Assembly: GCA_944384985.1 (NCBI GenBank)
Contig: CALWVM010000009.1
Location: 37,538 to 101,537, forward strand
Source of the DNA: an uncultured Clostridia bacterium
Lineage (GTDB): Bacteria > Bacillota > Clostridia > Oscillospirales > Acutalibacteraceae
Direction of reading: 5' to 3'
DNA length: 64,000 nt
The first letter of the stretch is position 1, and the number at the start of each line of letters is the position of its first letter. Made by a program: the position numbers and the translations under genes. This document shows, piece by piece, positions 51,301 through 60,305 of this stretch. The notes below the pieces were generated by a model, which was not told where the DNA came from, searched no databases, and saw only the letters and a program-made list of their open reading frames with translations.

Positions 51301-52206
51301 TCACTGCATCGGCACGTTTTCCGGATGCAAAAGCCGCCGGAAAAGGTCGGCAAACGCTTCAATATAAGAATTGGTTTGTTCTTTTCGCCAGAACGCGCAG
51401 TAATTGCGCAGAAGCGGCCGCTCTCCCTGATAAATCGGGAGGCGGCAGATCGAAGTCCCCGCCGGCGGCAGAGTTCCCACGCTTTCGATCGGCAAAAATC
51501 CTCGATTCCCGACCACCAGCAGGCGCCCCTCCTCCAAATTATCCGCAAAAAGATAGCTGCCGCCAAAGCCAAGGGTATTTTGATAGTATGCCTGTTCCGC
51601 GTTCTGCTGCGCACGGGGCGCAATCAGGATACAGGGCAGTCGTTTCAGGTCTTCCAACCGGACGCAGTCCCGATTGCCAAGCGGGTCGTGCACAGAGATT
51701 TCCGCACAGCAGCCGCACTTCGACAGTTCAAAATTGATATACGCATCGGAAAAAGCCCTTCGCTGGTCGCTCAAAACCAGATCTACGCTGCCGAAACGCA
51801 ACAGGTCGTAAAGCTCCTCATGGGTCCCGTTGACAATGTGAATGGCGACTTCCGGGTAAAGCCGGGAAAATTCCGCCACCGCCTGATGCAGCTCCAGACC
51901 GCTGTAACAGCGCAGATAGCCGATGCGCAGCTGCAACTGTTTATCCGTGCCGAGCCGCTTTGTCTCGCGGATCAGATCGTCCACCTGTTCCAAAACGGCT
52001 TTGCATTGCACATAAAAATATTCGCCCGCCGGGGTGAGTGTGAACCGGCGGTTTTCCCGATGCAGCAGCTCGACCCCAAGCTCTTTTTCCAGCGATTGGA
52101 TCTGCTGGGAAATGGCAGATTGGGAAATATAGCATTGCTCTGCGGCCGCAGTGAAGCTGTTGCAGGCAACGACCGCGGCAAAATACCGCATCTACCGAAG
52201 CAGCAC
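51301..52206 (-). CDS. LysR-family regulator with an early amber codon
   Basis: A LysR helix-turn-helix (N-S-F-T-A-A-A-E-Q-C-Y-I-S-Q-S-A-I-S-Q-Q) and an effector domain are intact. The expected start is GTG at 52206, 8 nt after AAAGGAGG, reading V-L-L-R, but codon 5 is TAG (52192-52194). It is followed by ATG (52191) and R-Y-F-A-A-V-V-A-C. In normal LysR genes the N-terminus is L-R-x-x-R-Y-F, so the amber codon replaces one residue, probably Gln. Re-initiation at 52191 could give a 296-residue protein lacking only five residues. It heads the flavodoxin cluster. Functional state is uncertain. Confidence 0.75.
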
Positions 52207-52409
52207 GGCAACCGCCTCCTTTCAGAACCTGTTTCGCGGATCAGCGAGTAAATTATACTGTATAAGCGTATCATAGCACAAGACGCTGCCGTTTTCAAAT
52301 CTGTGCAGCCTTAGGGAAAGCCGGTCAAGCTCAAAAAGTACAGCAGGAAAGGAAAAATTTGTATGTAAACTGAGATTTCATAGAATGTTTACAAAATATC
52401 TCAGGTTTG

Positions 52410-52436
52410 TTAGCACTCTCGCATTGACAGTGCTAA
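52410..52436. promoter_or_regulatory. CIRCE element (HrcA operator)
   Basis: TTAGCACTC, 9-nt spacer, CAGTGCTAA: the CIRCE inverted repeat with one mismatch in the right arm. HrcA binds CIRCE and represses chaperone genes until heat shock. It overlaps the -35 box of the hsp20 promoter. CIRCE is classically found before groESL and dnaK operons, so its use here extends HrcA control to a small heat-shock protein. Confidence 0.9.
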
Positions 52437-52451
52437 TTTTTGGAGTATAAT
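52424..52451 (+). promoter_or_regulatory. Sigma-A promoter of hsp20
   Basis: Perfect TTGACA and TATAAT with a 16-nt spacer. The -35 box lies inside CIRCE, so HrcA would block RNA polymerase. Confidence 0.85.
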
Positions 52452-52533
52452 AAGAATTGTTCCAAGAGAGGAACTCCGAAAGGTCCCTCCCACAGGGCAA
52501 GTATAAGAACAATAACGAATGGAGGAATGACTT

Positions 52534-52974
52534 ATGTTGCCCAGCATTTTTGGTGAAAATTTGTTTGATGATTTCTTTGATGACTTTGCAATGGTCCCGG
52601 TACAGGGCGGTCACAACCCTCTGTACGGCAAACATGCAAAGAACCTGATGAAGACGGACGTGCGGGAGACGGACAACACCTACGAGATCGACGTTGACCT
52701 GCCCGGCTTCAAGAAAGACGAGATCAACGTGGAATTGCAGGATGGTTACATGACCATCAGCGCTTCCAAGGGCTTAGATAAAGACGAGAAGGACAAAAAG
52801 GGCCGCTACATCCGCAAAGAGCGTTACGCCGGCGCTTGCAGCCGCAGCTTCTATGTCGGCGATATTGAGTCCAAGGATGTGTCCGCGAAATATGAAGACG
52901 GTATCTTAAAGATCTCGATGCCGAAAGAAGCCAAGAAGACGCTGCCGAAGAGTTCCAGCATCTCCATTGACTAA
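52534..52974 (+). CDS. Hsp20 / alpha-crystallin small heat-shock protein
   Basis: The 146-residue protein is an ATP-independent holdase. A short N-terminal arm (F-G-E-N-L-F-D-D-F-F-D-D-F) is followed by the alpha-crystallin domain: M-K-T-D-V-R-E-T-D-N-T-Y-E-I-D-V-D-L-P-G-F, then Y-M-T-I-S-A-S and the A-K-Y-E-D-G-I-L-K-I-S-M-P signature. No clear I-x-I tail motif is seen beyond S-I-S-I-D. GGAGG precedes the ATG. It is under CIRCE control and followed by a terminator, then ftsH. Confidence 0.95.
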   Translation: MLPSIFGENLFDDFFDDFAMVPVQGGHNPLYGKHAKNLMKTDVRETDNTYEIDVDLPGFKKDEINVELQDGYMTISASKGLDKDEKDKKGRYIRKERYAGACSRSFYVGDIESKDVSAKYEDGILKISMPKEAKKTLPKSSSISID

Positions 52975-52975
52975 A

Positions 52976-53030
52976 GCAAAAAAGGGCGCTCATCCTTATC
53001 CGATGGGCACCCTTTTCGTCTATTTTTTTA
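52976..53030 (+). terminator. Terminator of hsp20
   Basis: AGGGCGCTCAT pairs with ATGGGCACCCT with mismatches, followed by TTTT and, further on, a TATTTTTTTA run. It separates hsp20 from the leader peptide and ftsH, possibly with partial read-through. Confidence 0.6.
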
Positions 53031-53070
53031 TCCCGCTTTGCCTGCGGAAAGTTCAAAGGAGGAAAACAAT

Positions 53071-53142
53071 ATGAAACAGAATCGACGGATTCTGCATGGC
53101 GGACGCTCCCGATGCTTAAAGGAGGTTTTCCGTGATGAATGA
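53071..53142 (+). CDS. 23-residue leader peptide overlapping the ftsH start
   Basis: AAAGGAGG is followed 8 nt later by ATG and 23 codons, M-K-Q-N-R-R-I-L-H-G-G-R-S-R-C-L-K-E-V-F, ending R-D-E-TGA. The frame carries the ftsH ribosome site (its K-E-V codons) and its stop lies 8 nt inside ftsH. Its ribosome site is stronger than most in this window. The design is that of a translationally coupled leader, so ribosomes finishing the peptide could feed ftsH initiation. The peptide is basic, with 5 Arg. Whether the peptide itself acts is unknown. Confidence 0.55.
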   Translation: MKQNRRILHGGRSRCLKEVFRDE

Positions 53143-54952
53143 GGTAAAACGACCCAAAAAGTCATTGTTTTTTTACTACGGCATCGTTTTGCTTTTGCTG
53201 CTGCTGTTCAACTTTTTAGCCATGCCTTGGCTTGCCCAGCGGCAGGTGCATGAAGTGGACTACGGCACTTTTCTGCAAATGGCTGCAGACAAAAAGCTGG
53301 ATCAGGTGGAGGTCCAACAGGAAGAAAACCAGATCGTTTTCACGGATACAGACGGCAAAGCCTATAAGACCGGCATGATGCCCGACCCGAACCTGACCCA
53401 GACGCTTGCCGACTCGGGTGCCAGTTTCGAAGGAGAGATCATTCAGCAGACCGACCCGCTTTTGCTGTTTTTGCTGACCTGGGTGCTGCCCATCGTGATC
53501 TTCATCTTGATCGAACGGTATATCACCAAGAAAGTGATGCAGAACGCAGGCGGCCCGAACGCCATGATGTTCGGCATGGGAAAGAGCAATGCCAAAGTTT
53601 ATGTAAAATCGTCTGAAGGCATCCGGTTTTCCGACGTTGCTGGGGAAGACGAAGCCAAAGAGAATCTCTCCGAGATCGTGGACTACCTGCACAACCCGCA
53701 GAAATACCGGGAGATCGGCGCATCCATGCCGAAGGGCATCCTGCTTGTCGGCCCGCCCGGCACCGGTAAGACCATGCTGGCCAAAGCGGTCGCAGGCGAA
53801 TCCCAGGTCCCGTTTTTCTCGATGTCCGGTTCCGAATTCGTGGAAATGTTCGTCGGCATGGGCGCCTCTAAAGTGCGCGATCTGTTCAAGCAAGCCAAAG
53901 AAAAGGCGCCGTGCATCGTGTTCATCGACGAGATCGACGCCATCGGTCAAAAGCGGGACGGCAGGCTTGGCGGCAATGACGAGCGCGAGCAGACTTTGAA
54001 CCAGCTGCTCACCGAAATGGACGGGTTTGAAGAAAACACCGGCGTAATCATCCTGGCCGCAACCAACCGCCCCGAGTCCCTTGACCCCGCGTTGACACGC
54101 CCCGGCCGTTTCGACCGCCGCGTGCCGGTGGAACTGCCCGACCTCAAAGGGCGTGAGGAGATCCTGAAAGTCCATGCGAAAAAAGTCAAAATGGACCCGA
54201 GCGTGGATTTCAGCAAAATTGCCCGTATGGCGTCCGGCGCGTCCGGCGCGGAGCTTGCCAATATCATCAACGAGGCGGCGCTGCGCGCAGTGCGGGATAA
54301 TCGTTCCGCCGTGACGCAGTCCGACCTGGAAGAAAGCATTGAAGTGGTCATTGCCGGGTATCAGAAAAAGAACGCCATCCTCACGGATGAAGAAAAGAAA
54401 GTGGTGGCTTACCACGAGACCGGCCACGCGCTGGTCGCCGCGCTGCAGAGCCACTCCGCCCCCGTGCAGAAGATCACCATTGTCCCCCGCACCTCCGGCG
54501 CACTGGGCTATACCATGCAGGTGGACGAGGGCAACCATTACCTGATGAGCAAGGAAGAGCTCGAAAACAAGATCGCCACGCTCACGGGCGGCCGCGCTGC
54601 CGAAGAACTCGTCTTCCATTCCGCTTCGACCGGCGCTTCCAACGACATTGAGCAGGCAACGAAACTCGCGCGGGCAATGATTACCCGCTACGGCATGAGC
54701 AAGGATTTTGACATGGTCGCGCTCGAAACGGTGCAGAACCAGTATCTCGGCGGAGATACCTCCCTTGCCTGCTCCGCGGAAATGCAGGCGGAGATCGACC
54801 AGCAGGTCATTGCGCTGATTAAGCAGCAGCATGAAAAGGCTGCGAAGATCCTGGAAGAAAACCGGGAGAAACTTGACGAGCTGGCAAAGTATCTTTATGA
54901 AAAAGAGACCATCACCGGCGAAGAATTCATGTCGATTTTGAATGCAAAATAA
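53135..54952 (+). CDS. ftsH: ATP-dependent zinc metalloprotease FtsH
   Basis: The membrane-anchored AAA protease degrades misfolded membrane and regulatory proteins. The 605 residues show TM1 at about 12-33, an external domain, TM2 at about 108-128 and Walker [10 protein letters not shown]. The pore motif region F-V-E-M-F-V-G-M-G, Walker [13 protein letters not shown], the arginine-finger region G-R-F-D-R-R and the zinc site H-E-T-G-H near residue 426 are all present. GGAGG lies 9 nt before ATG 53135; GTG at 53132 is an alternative. It follows the leader peptide with an 8-nt overlap and may share stress control with hsp20. Confidence 0.96.
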   Translation: MNEVKRPKKSLFFYYGIVLLLLLLFNFLAMPWLAQRQVHEVDYGTFLQMAADKKLDQVEVQQEENQIVFTDTDGKAYKTGMMPDPNLTQTLADSGASFEGEIIQQTDPLLLFLLTWVLPIVIFILIERYITKKVMQNAGGPNAMMFGMGKSNAKVYVKSSEGIRFSDVAGEDEAKENLSEIVDYLHNPQKYREIGASMPKGILLVGPPGTGKTMLAKAVAGESQVPFFSMSGSEFVEMFVGMGASKVRDLFKQAKEKAPCIVFIDEIDAIGQKRDGRLGGNDEREQTLNQLLTEMDGFEENTGVIILAATNRPESLDPALTRPGRFDRRVPVELPDLKGREEILKVHAKKVKMDPSVDFSKIARMASGASGAELANIINEAALRAVRDNRSAVTQSDLEESIEVVIAGYQKKNAILTDEEKKVVAYHETGHALVAALQSHSAPVQKITIVPRTSGALGYTMQVDEGNHYLMSKEELENKIATLTGGRAAEELVFHSASTGASNDIEQATKLARAMITRYGMSKDFDMVALETVQNQYLGGDTSLACSAEMQAEIDQQVIALIKQQHEKAAKILEENREKLDELAKYLYEKETITGEEFMSILNAK

Positions 54953-55138
54953 GCGTCTCACAAAACAGGGCGGCGCGAAAGCCGCCGCCCGAAACCGAAG
55001 CCTCCCCTGCGCTGCCAAGGAATATTTCCGACAGCGCAGGCGGCTTCCTAACCGTCGAACATATCGGCGTTCTGTGCATGCGCCGCTTCGGGCATGCCGG
55101 CGTCTTTCCAATATAAGTATACAAGGAGCGTCGTAGCT

Positions 55139-56899
55139 ATGATAAAACTACTGAAAAACCTGCGGCCGCGCGAATGGCTGATGGCGGTATTCTGTGCGGT
55201 TTTTGTGCTGGGGCAGATCTACTTTGATCTGCGGCTGCCGGACTACATGAGCAATCTGACCGTTCTGATCGAATCGCCGGGCAGCACCATGTCCGATATT
55301 CTGCACACCGGGTTGCAAATGCTGGGCTGCACGCTCGCAAGCGCCGTGCTCTGCGTCATCTGCGGGTATTTGACCGCCAAGGTCGCCGCCGGATTCGGTT
55401 TATCCATCCGGTCGGCCGTCTTCAACAAGATCGCGGACTTCGGGAAGCAGGAAATGAACTCGTTTTCCGTCCCGAGCCTCATCAACCGCACGACCAACGA
55501 TATTACGCAGGTCCAGATGCTCGTCGCCATGGGGCTTCAGATCCTGATAAAATCCCCGATCATGGCGGTCTGGGCAATCATTAAGATCGTCAACAAAAGC
55601 GGGACGCTTTCCGCGATTACCGCCGGCTTTGTGGCGGCGCTGCTGCTCATTATGACGTTTATCATCGTCGTTGTGCTGCCGCGCGTTCGCCGCGTACAGA
55701 AGCTGACCGACAACATCAACCAGATCGCGCGGGAAAACCTGACCGGCATCAACGTGGTGCACGCCTACAACGCGGAAGATTACCAAAACGAAAAGTTCGA
55801 AAAAGCCAACGTGACTTTGATGAAGACCCAGCTGTTTAACCAACGGGCTTTTGCCATTCTGCTGCCGTCCGTCACGTTCGCCATGAACGCGCTGGCGCTG
55901 GTCATCTACTGGATGGGCGCGTCGATCGTCAACAATGTCCCTGCGGCGGACACGACGCTTCGTCTGACCACATTCAGCGACATCGTCGTATTTGGCACCT
56001 ATGCAACATACGTCATTATGTCCATTATGATGATGGTCATGATCATCATGTTCATCCCCGCCGCGCAGGTATCCGCACAGCGTATCAACGCGGTTCTGGA
56101 AACGAAAATCACTTTGAAACAGGGCGAAAAGACCGATGCACCGGAACAGGGCACTGTGGAATTCCGCGACGTATCGTTCCGGTATCCGTCATCCGGCAAG
56201 GATATTTTGAGCCACATTTCTTTTCAGGCCAAGCGCGGTGAAACCGTGGCGTTTATCGGCGCCACCGGCAGCGGCAAGACGACGCTTGTCAGCCTGATTG
56301 CACGGTTCTATGACGCGACCTCCGGCGAGGTGCTGGTGGACGGGCGAAACGTGAAAGACTACACATTCGACGCGCTGTATGACCGCATCGGATATGTCAC
56401 CCAGAAAGCCGTTCTGTTCTCCGGCGATATTCGGAAAAACGTGCTGTTCGGCGAGAGCCGCGGCGAAGAGACAGATGAAAACGTCCGGAAGGCGCTGGAT
56501 CTTGCCCAGGCCACGGAATTTGTGGAAAAGCTGCCGGGCGGCATAGAAGCCCCCATTGCGCAAGGCGGCACGAATGTGTCCGGCGGGCAGAAACAGCGGC
56601 TTTCCATTGCGCGGGCTTTGGCGCGCAAGCCGGAGATCCTGATTTTTGACGACTCCTTTTCCGCGCTGGACTACCGCACCGACGCAAAGCTTCGCGCCGG
56701 GCTCCAGAAGCAGTTGAAGGACACTACCCGTTTGATCGTGGCGCAGCGTATCGGCACCATCCGAAACGCCGACAAGATCATTGTACTCGACGAAGGGCGC
56801 GCCGTCGGCATCGGCACCCATGAGGAATTGATGCAGACCTGCCCTGTATACCAGGAAATTGCCAGATCCCAGCTCTCGGATGACGAGCTGGGCGCGTAA
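55139..56899 (+). CDS. ABC exporter half-transporter A (degenerate ATPase site)
   Basis: The 586-residue protein joins a six-TM domain to an ATPase. Walker A is G-A-T-G-S-G-K-T-T, the signature is N-V-S-G-G-Q-K-Q-R and Walker B is I-L-I-F-D-D-S-F-S-A-L-D. The residue after the Walker B Asp is Asp where catalytic Glu is usual, so this half provides the weak site of a heterodimer, as in BmrC/D-type exporters. The ATG at 55139 follows AAGGAG. The partner gene starts 14 nt later. Such pairs export drugs, lipids or peptides; the substrate is unknown. Confidence 0.92.
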   Translation: MIKLLKNLRPREWLMAVFCAVFVLGQIYFDLRLPDYMSNLTVLIESPGSTMSDILHTGLQMLGCTLASAVLCVICGYLTAKVAAGFGLSIRSAVFNKIADFGKQEMNSFSVPSLINRTTNDITQVQMLVAMGLQILIKSPIMAVWAIIKIVNKSGTLSAITAGFVAALLLIMTFIIVVVLPRVRRVQKLTDNINQIARENLTGINVVHAYNAEDYQNEKFEKANVTLMKTQLFNQRAFAILLPSVTFAMNALALVIYWMGASIVNNVPAADTTLRLTTFSDIVVFGTYATYVIMSIMMMVMIIMFIPAAQVSAQRINAVLETKITLKQGEKTDAPEQGTVEFRDVSFRYPSSGKDILSHISFQAKRGETVAFIGATGSGKTTLVSLIARFYDATSGEVLVDGRNVKDYTFDALYDRIGYVTQKAVLFSGDIRKNVLFGESRGEETDENVRKALDLAQATEFVEKLPGGIEAPIAQGGTNVSGGQKQRLSIARALARKPEILIFDDSFSALDYRTDAKLRAGLQKQLKDTTRLIVAQRIGTIRNADKIIVLDEGRAVGIGTHEELMQTCPVYQEIARSQLSDDELGA

Positions 56900-56913
56900 A
56901 GGAGGGAACGATC

Positions 56914-58713
56914 ATGCCAAATATGGGACCGCGCGGTATGCGCGCCGCAGAAAAAAGCAAGCGCGGCATCAAGGGCATCCTGCAGGAATTGTTTTCCTAT
57001 TCCAGCAAGCTGAAAATCCCCACAGCCGTTGCACTGCTGTTCGCCGTGATCGGGGCAATTTTGACCATTGTAGGCCCCAATCTGTTAAGCGAAATCACCG
57101 ATTTGATCTCCAACGCGCTGTTCGGCGAAATTGATCTGCACGCGATTGCAAACGTGGGGATCAAGCTGCTTGTGATCTATGGCTTAAGCGCAATCTTTAC
57201 CTATGTAGAACATTTCATCATGGCGACCATCACGCTGGACCTTTCCAAAGACCTGCGCCATGATCTGTCCAGAAAAATCAACTGCGTCCCGCTGGGATAT
57301 TTCAACACCGTTTCGCACGGTGACATCTTAAGCCGTGTGACCAACGACGTCAGCACGCTCCAGCAGGCGCTTTCCAACAGCCTGCCCTCGATCATCAGTT
57401 CCGCAGCACAGTTTATCGGCTGCCTTGTGATGATGTTCGTAACGGAATGGCGCATGGCGCTTGCCGCTATATTTGTCACTTTGATGGGGTTTGCGATCAT
57501 GGCGATCGTCATGCTGCGCTCCCAGAAATATTTTACCGCCCGCCAGCAAAACCTCAGTACGCTCAACGGCTATATCGAGGAAATGTATTCCGGGCACGAT
57601 GTGGTGCGCATCTCCAGAGCCAACCGGAAAATCAAAGAGACTTTCAGCAATTTGAACGAGGTTTTATATGACGCGGACTGGAAGAGCCAGTATCTCTCCG
57701 GTATCATGCAGCCGTTGATGAACATTGTCGGCAACCTGGGCTATGTGGTGGTTTGCGTACTGGGCGCGGCGCTGGCAATGAACGGGCAGATCTCCTTTGG
57801 CGTCATTGTTGCCTTTATTATGTACGTCCGCCTGTTCACTTCGCCCTTAAGCACCCTGGCGCAGGGCATGACGCAAATGCAGACGGCAGCCGCCGCAGGG
57901 GATCATATCTTCGACTTTTTACAGGCCGAAGAACTCCCAAAAGAGACCGGCAAACAAGCGGCGCCCGCCAATGTGCGCGGCGAAGTGGAATTCGACCACG
58001 TTCGCTTCAGCTATCCGGATGAGCCCGACAAAATCATTATTCAAGACTTTTCCGCGCATGTCCTGCCGGGGCAGAAGGTTGCGATTGTCGGCCCCACGGG
58101 CGCCGGGAAAACGACGATGGTCAATCTGCTGATGCGCTTTTACGAGGTCAGCGGCGGCAGCATTAAGATCGACGGCATTCCCACTTCTCAAATGACCCGT
58201 GAAAGCGTGCACGATCTGTTCAGCATGGTCTTGCAGGACACCTGGCTGTTTGAAGGGACTGTCCGCGAAAACCTAGTCTACAACAAAACCGGGGTCAGCG
58301 ACGAAGAGCTGGAAAAGGCTTGCAAAGCCTGCGGGATCTATCACTTCGTAGAGACTTTGCCGAACGGGTTCGATACCGTTCTCGACGACAGCATCACCCT
58401 CTCGGCCGGGCAGAAGCAGCTCTTCACCATCGCGCGCGCCATGGTCCAGAACAACCCCATGCTGATCCTCGACGAAGCGACCTCTTCCGTGGACACCCGC
58501 ACCGAACTGATTACCCAGAAAGCGATGGATCAGCTGACCGAACACCGGACCAGCTTTGTCATTGCACACCGGTTGTCCACAATCAAGAACGCCGATCTGA
58601 TCCTCGTGCTCAAAGACGGCGACATCATCGAGCAGGGCACGCACGAATCGCTGCTTGCAAAGGGTGGATTTTACGCCGACCTGTACAACAGCCAGTTTGA
58701 AAAAGTGTCTTGA
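56914..58713 (+). CDS. ABC exporter half-transporter B (catalytic half)
   Basis: The 599-residue protein has a short basic N-terminal extension, six TM segments and an ATPase. Walker A is G-P-T-G-A-G-K-T-T and Walker B M-L-I-L-D-E-A-T-S-S-V-D with the catalytic Glu. The signature is T-L-S-A-G-Q-K-Q-L, with Ala instead of the first Gly. In heterodimeric exporters such a changed signature pairs with the partner's weak site, which fits the degenerate half upstream. AAAGGAGGG precedes the ATG. A terminator follows. Confidence 0.93.
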   Translation: MPNMGPRGMRAAEKSKRGIKGILQELFSYSSKLKIPTAVALLFAVIGAILTIVGPNLLSEITDLISNALFGEIDLHAIANVGIKLLVIYGLSAIFTYVEHFIMATITLDLSKDLRHDLSRKINCVPLGYFNTVSHGDILSRVTNDVSTLQQALSNSLPSIISSAAQFIGCLVMMFVTEWRMALAAIFVTLMGFAIMAIVMLRSQKYFTARQQNLSTLNGYIEEMYSGHDVVRISRANRKIKETFSNLNEVLYDADWKSQYLSGIMQPLMNIVGNLGYVVVCVLGAALAMNGQISFGVIVAFIMYVRLFTSPLSTLAQGMTQMQTAAAAGDHIFDFLQAEELPKETGKQAAPANVRGEVEFDHVRFSYPDEPDKIIIQDFSAHVLPGQKVAIVGPTGAGKTTMVNLLMRFYEVSGGSIKIDGIPTSQMTRESVHDLFSMVLQDTWLFEGTVRENLVYNKTGVSDEELEKACKACGIYHFVETLPNGFDTVLDDSITLSAGQKQLFTIARAMVQNNPMLILDEATSSVDTRTELITQKAMDQLTEHRTSFVIAHRLSTIKNADLILVLKDGDIIEQGTHESLLAKGGFYADLYNSQFEKVS

Positions 58714-58733
58714 GCAAAAACACACCGTTAACC

Positions 58734-58773
58734 AAACGCCTTTCCGCCATTCTCTTCGTGGAAAGGCGTTTTC
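58734..58773 (+). terminator. Terminator of the ABC exporter operon
   Basis: AAACGCCTTTCC pairs with GGAAAGGCGTTT, followed by TTCCTTT, 20 nt after the stop codon. Confidence 0.85.
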
Positions 58774-58894
58774 CTTTACACATCATCGTATGTCACCGTG
58801 GTGATCTTTTTGTAAACGCAGCGGCGGCCGGACGAATTTTCGGCATTTCGCCCAAGACCTTACCAAAATTAGGCAATAAATTTTGAAAAATTTG

Positions 58895-58923
58895 TTTACT
58901 TTGTCTCGATAAAATGGTATAGT
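58895..58923 (+). promoter_or_regulatory. Promoter of the phenylacetate-CoA ligase gene
   Basis: TTTACT, 17-nt spacer, TATAGT, in an AT-rich stretch 65 nt before the start codon at 58988. Confidence 0.5.
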
Positions 58924-58987
58924 ATCCCTATAATGCATGGGGATGCCGCAGGTTATCCCATGAGCTTACAGGAAAGGAAAGACTCCC

Positions 58988-60289
58988 ATGGAACGTTATT
59001 ATCAACCTGAAATCGAGTGCGCCAGCCGCGAGCAGATCCGCGCCTGGCAGAACGAGCGTCTTGTCCCCACGGTCAAGCGCGTTTACGAGAACGTCCCCTA
59101 TTACCGCCATTTGATGGAGGAAAAGGGCGTGACCCCCGACGACATCCGCTCGGTCGACGACCTCTACAAGCTGCCCTTCTTAACCAAAGAAGACCTGCGC
59201 GTGGCGTATCCCTATGGGTTGTTGGCGGTCCCGCTGAAGGACTGTGTCCGCATCCAGTCCACCAGCGGCACAACGGGGCGGCGCGTGGTCGCTTTTTACA
59301 CCCAGCACGACATCGACCTCTGGGATGAGTGCTGTGCGCGCGCCATTGTGGCGGCGGGCGGCACCAACGAGGACGTCTGCCACGTCTGCTACGGGTACGG
59401 CCTGTTCACCGGCGGACCGGGACTTAACGGCGGCTCGCACAAAGTCGGCTGTCTGACGCTGCCGATGTCCTCGGGCAACACGGACCGGCAGATCCAGTTC
59501 ATGTGCGATCTCGGCTCTACCATCCTTTGCTGCACGCCCTCCTACGCCGCCTATCTTGCGGAAAGTATTTGTGAACGCGGCCTGCAGGACAAAATCAAGC
59601 TCAAAGCGGGCATCTTCGGCGCGGAAGCCTGGACCGAAGAGATGCGCCATGACATCGAAAATAAGCTTGGCATCAAAGCCTATGACATTTACGGCTTGAC
59701 GGAGATCTCCGGCCCCGGTGTCTCCTTTGAATGCAGCGACCAGCACGGCATGCACATCAACGAGGACAACTTTATCCCGGAGATCATCGACCCCAAGACC
59801 GGCGAAGTTTTGCCGGAAGGCAGCGTCGGCGAGCTGGTCTTCACCTGCATCACAAAAGACGCGTTCCCGCTGCTGCGGTACCGCACGCGCGACATCTGCG
59901 TGCTCAATTACGAGCCGTGTCCCTGCGGACGTACGCACGTGCGCATGTCCAAACCCATGGGCCGCAGCGACGACATGCTCATCATTAAGGGCGTTAACGT
60001 CTTCCCCTCCCAGATCGAAACGGTACTGCTCAACAAGGGCTACCCCGCTAACTACCAAATTATCGTCAGCCGCGAGAATAACAGCGACAAGCTGGAGGTT
60101 CAGGTGGAAATGACGCCTGAAATGTTCTCCGACAATCTTTCGCAGGTCTCCGCACGCGAAAAAGAGCTTGTGGACGCGCTGAAAGCCATGCTAGGCATCC
60201 ACGCCATCGTCAAGCTCGTCGCGCCCAAGAGCATCACCCGCAGTGAAGGCAAGGCCGTCCGCGTCATCGACAAACGCAACCTGTACTGA
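58988..60289 (+). CDS. paaK: Phenylacetate-CoA ligase
   Basis: It activates phenylacetate or another aryl acid to the CoA thioester with ATP. The 433-residue protein shows the adenylate-forming loop Q-S-T-S-G-T-T-G-R-R-V-V and Y-D-I-Y-G-L-T-E-I-S-G-P-G-V. The motifs L-L-R-Y-R-T-R-D-I-C with zinc-type C-P-C-G-R-T-H, and I-I-K-G-V-N-V-F-P-S-Q-I-E, follow the PaaK pattern. ACAGGAAAGG precedes the ATG. It is cotranscribed with an ACT-domain gene 16 nt downstream, as often in anaerobes that ferment aromatic amino acids. Real substrate could be indoleacetate or similar. Confidence 0.9.
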   Translation: MERYYQPEIECASREQIRAWQNERLVPTVKRVYENVPYYRHLMEEKGVTPDDIRSVDDLYKLPFLTKEDLRVAYPYGLLAVPLKDCVRIQSTSGTTGRRVVAFYTQHDIDLWDECCARAIVAAGGTNEDVCHVCYGYGLFTGGPGLNGGSHKVGCLTLPMSSGNTDRQIQFMCDLGSTILCCTPSYAAYLAESICERGLQDKIKLKAGIFGAEAWTEEMRHDIENKLGIKAYDIYGLTEISGPGVSFECSDQHGMHINEDNFIPEIIDPKTGEVLPEGSVGELVFTCITKDAFPLLRYRTRDICVLNYEPCPCGRTHVRMSKPMGRSDDMLIIKGVNVFPSQIETVLLNKGYPANYQIIVSRENNSDKLEVQVEMTPEMFSDNLSQVSAREKELVDALKAMLGIHAIVKLVAPKSITRSEGKAVRVIDKRNLY

Positions 60290-60305
60290 GAAAGGAGTTT
60301 TGGCA

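Larger units (their letters stand above)
52207..52533. other. Divergent control region between LysR and hsp20
   Basis: About 330 nt. It contains the LysR ribosome site, AT-rich DNA, the CIRCE operator and promoter (52410-52451) and the hsp20 leader. No coding region is seen. Confidence 0.6.

Noticed and set aside
50595-52251. Long plus-strand frames opposite the flavodoxin and LysR genes
   Set aside because: Shadow frames in GC-rich DNA; the minus-strand genes have clear motifs and ribosome sites.
53216-55111. A 631-codon open frame antisense to ftsH
   Set aside because: It lies entirely opposite a certain ftsH gene in GC-rich DNA, has no ribosome site and no recognisable domain; it mirrors codon bias.
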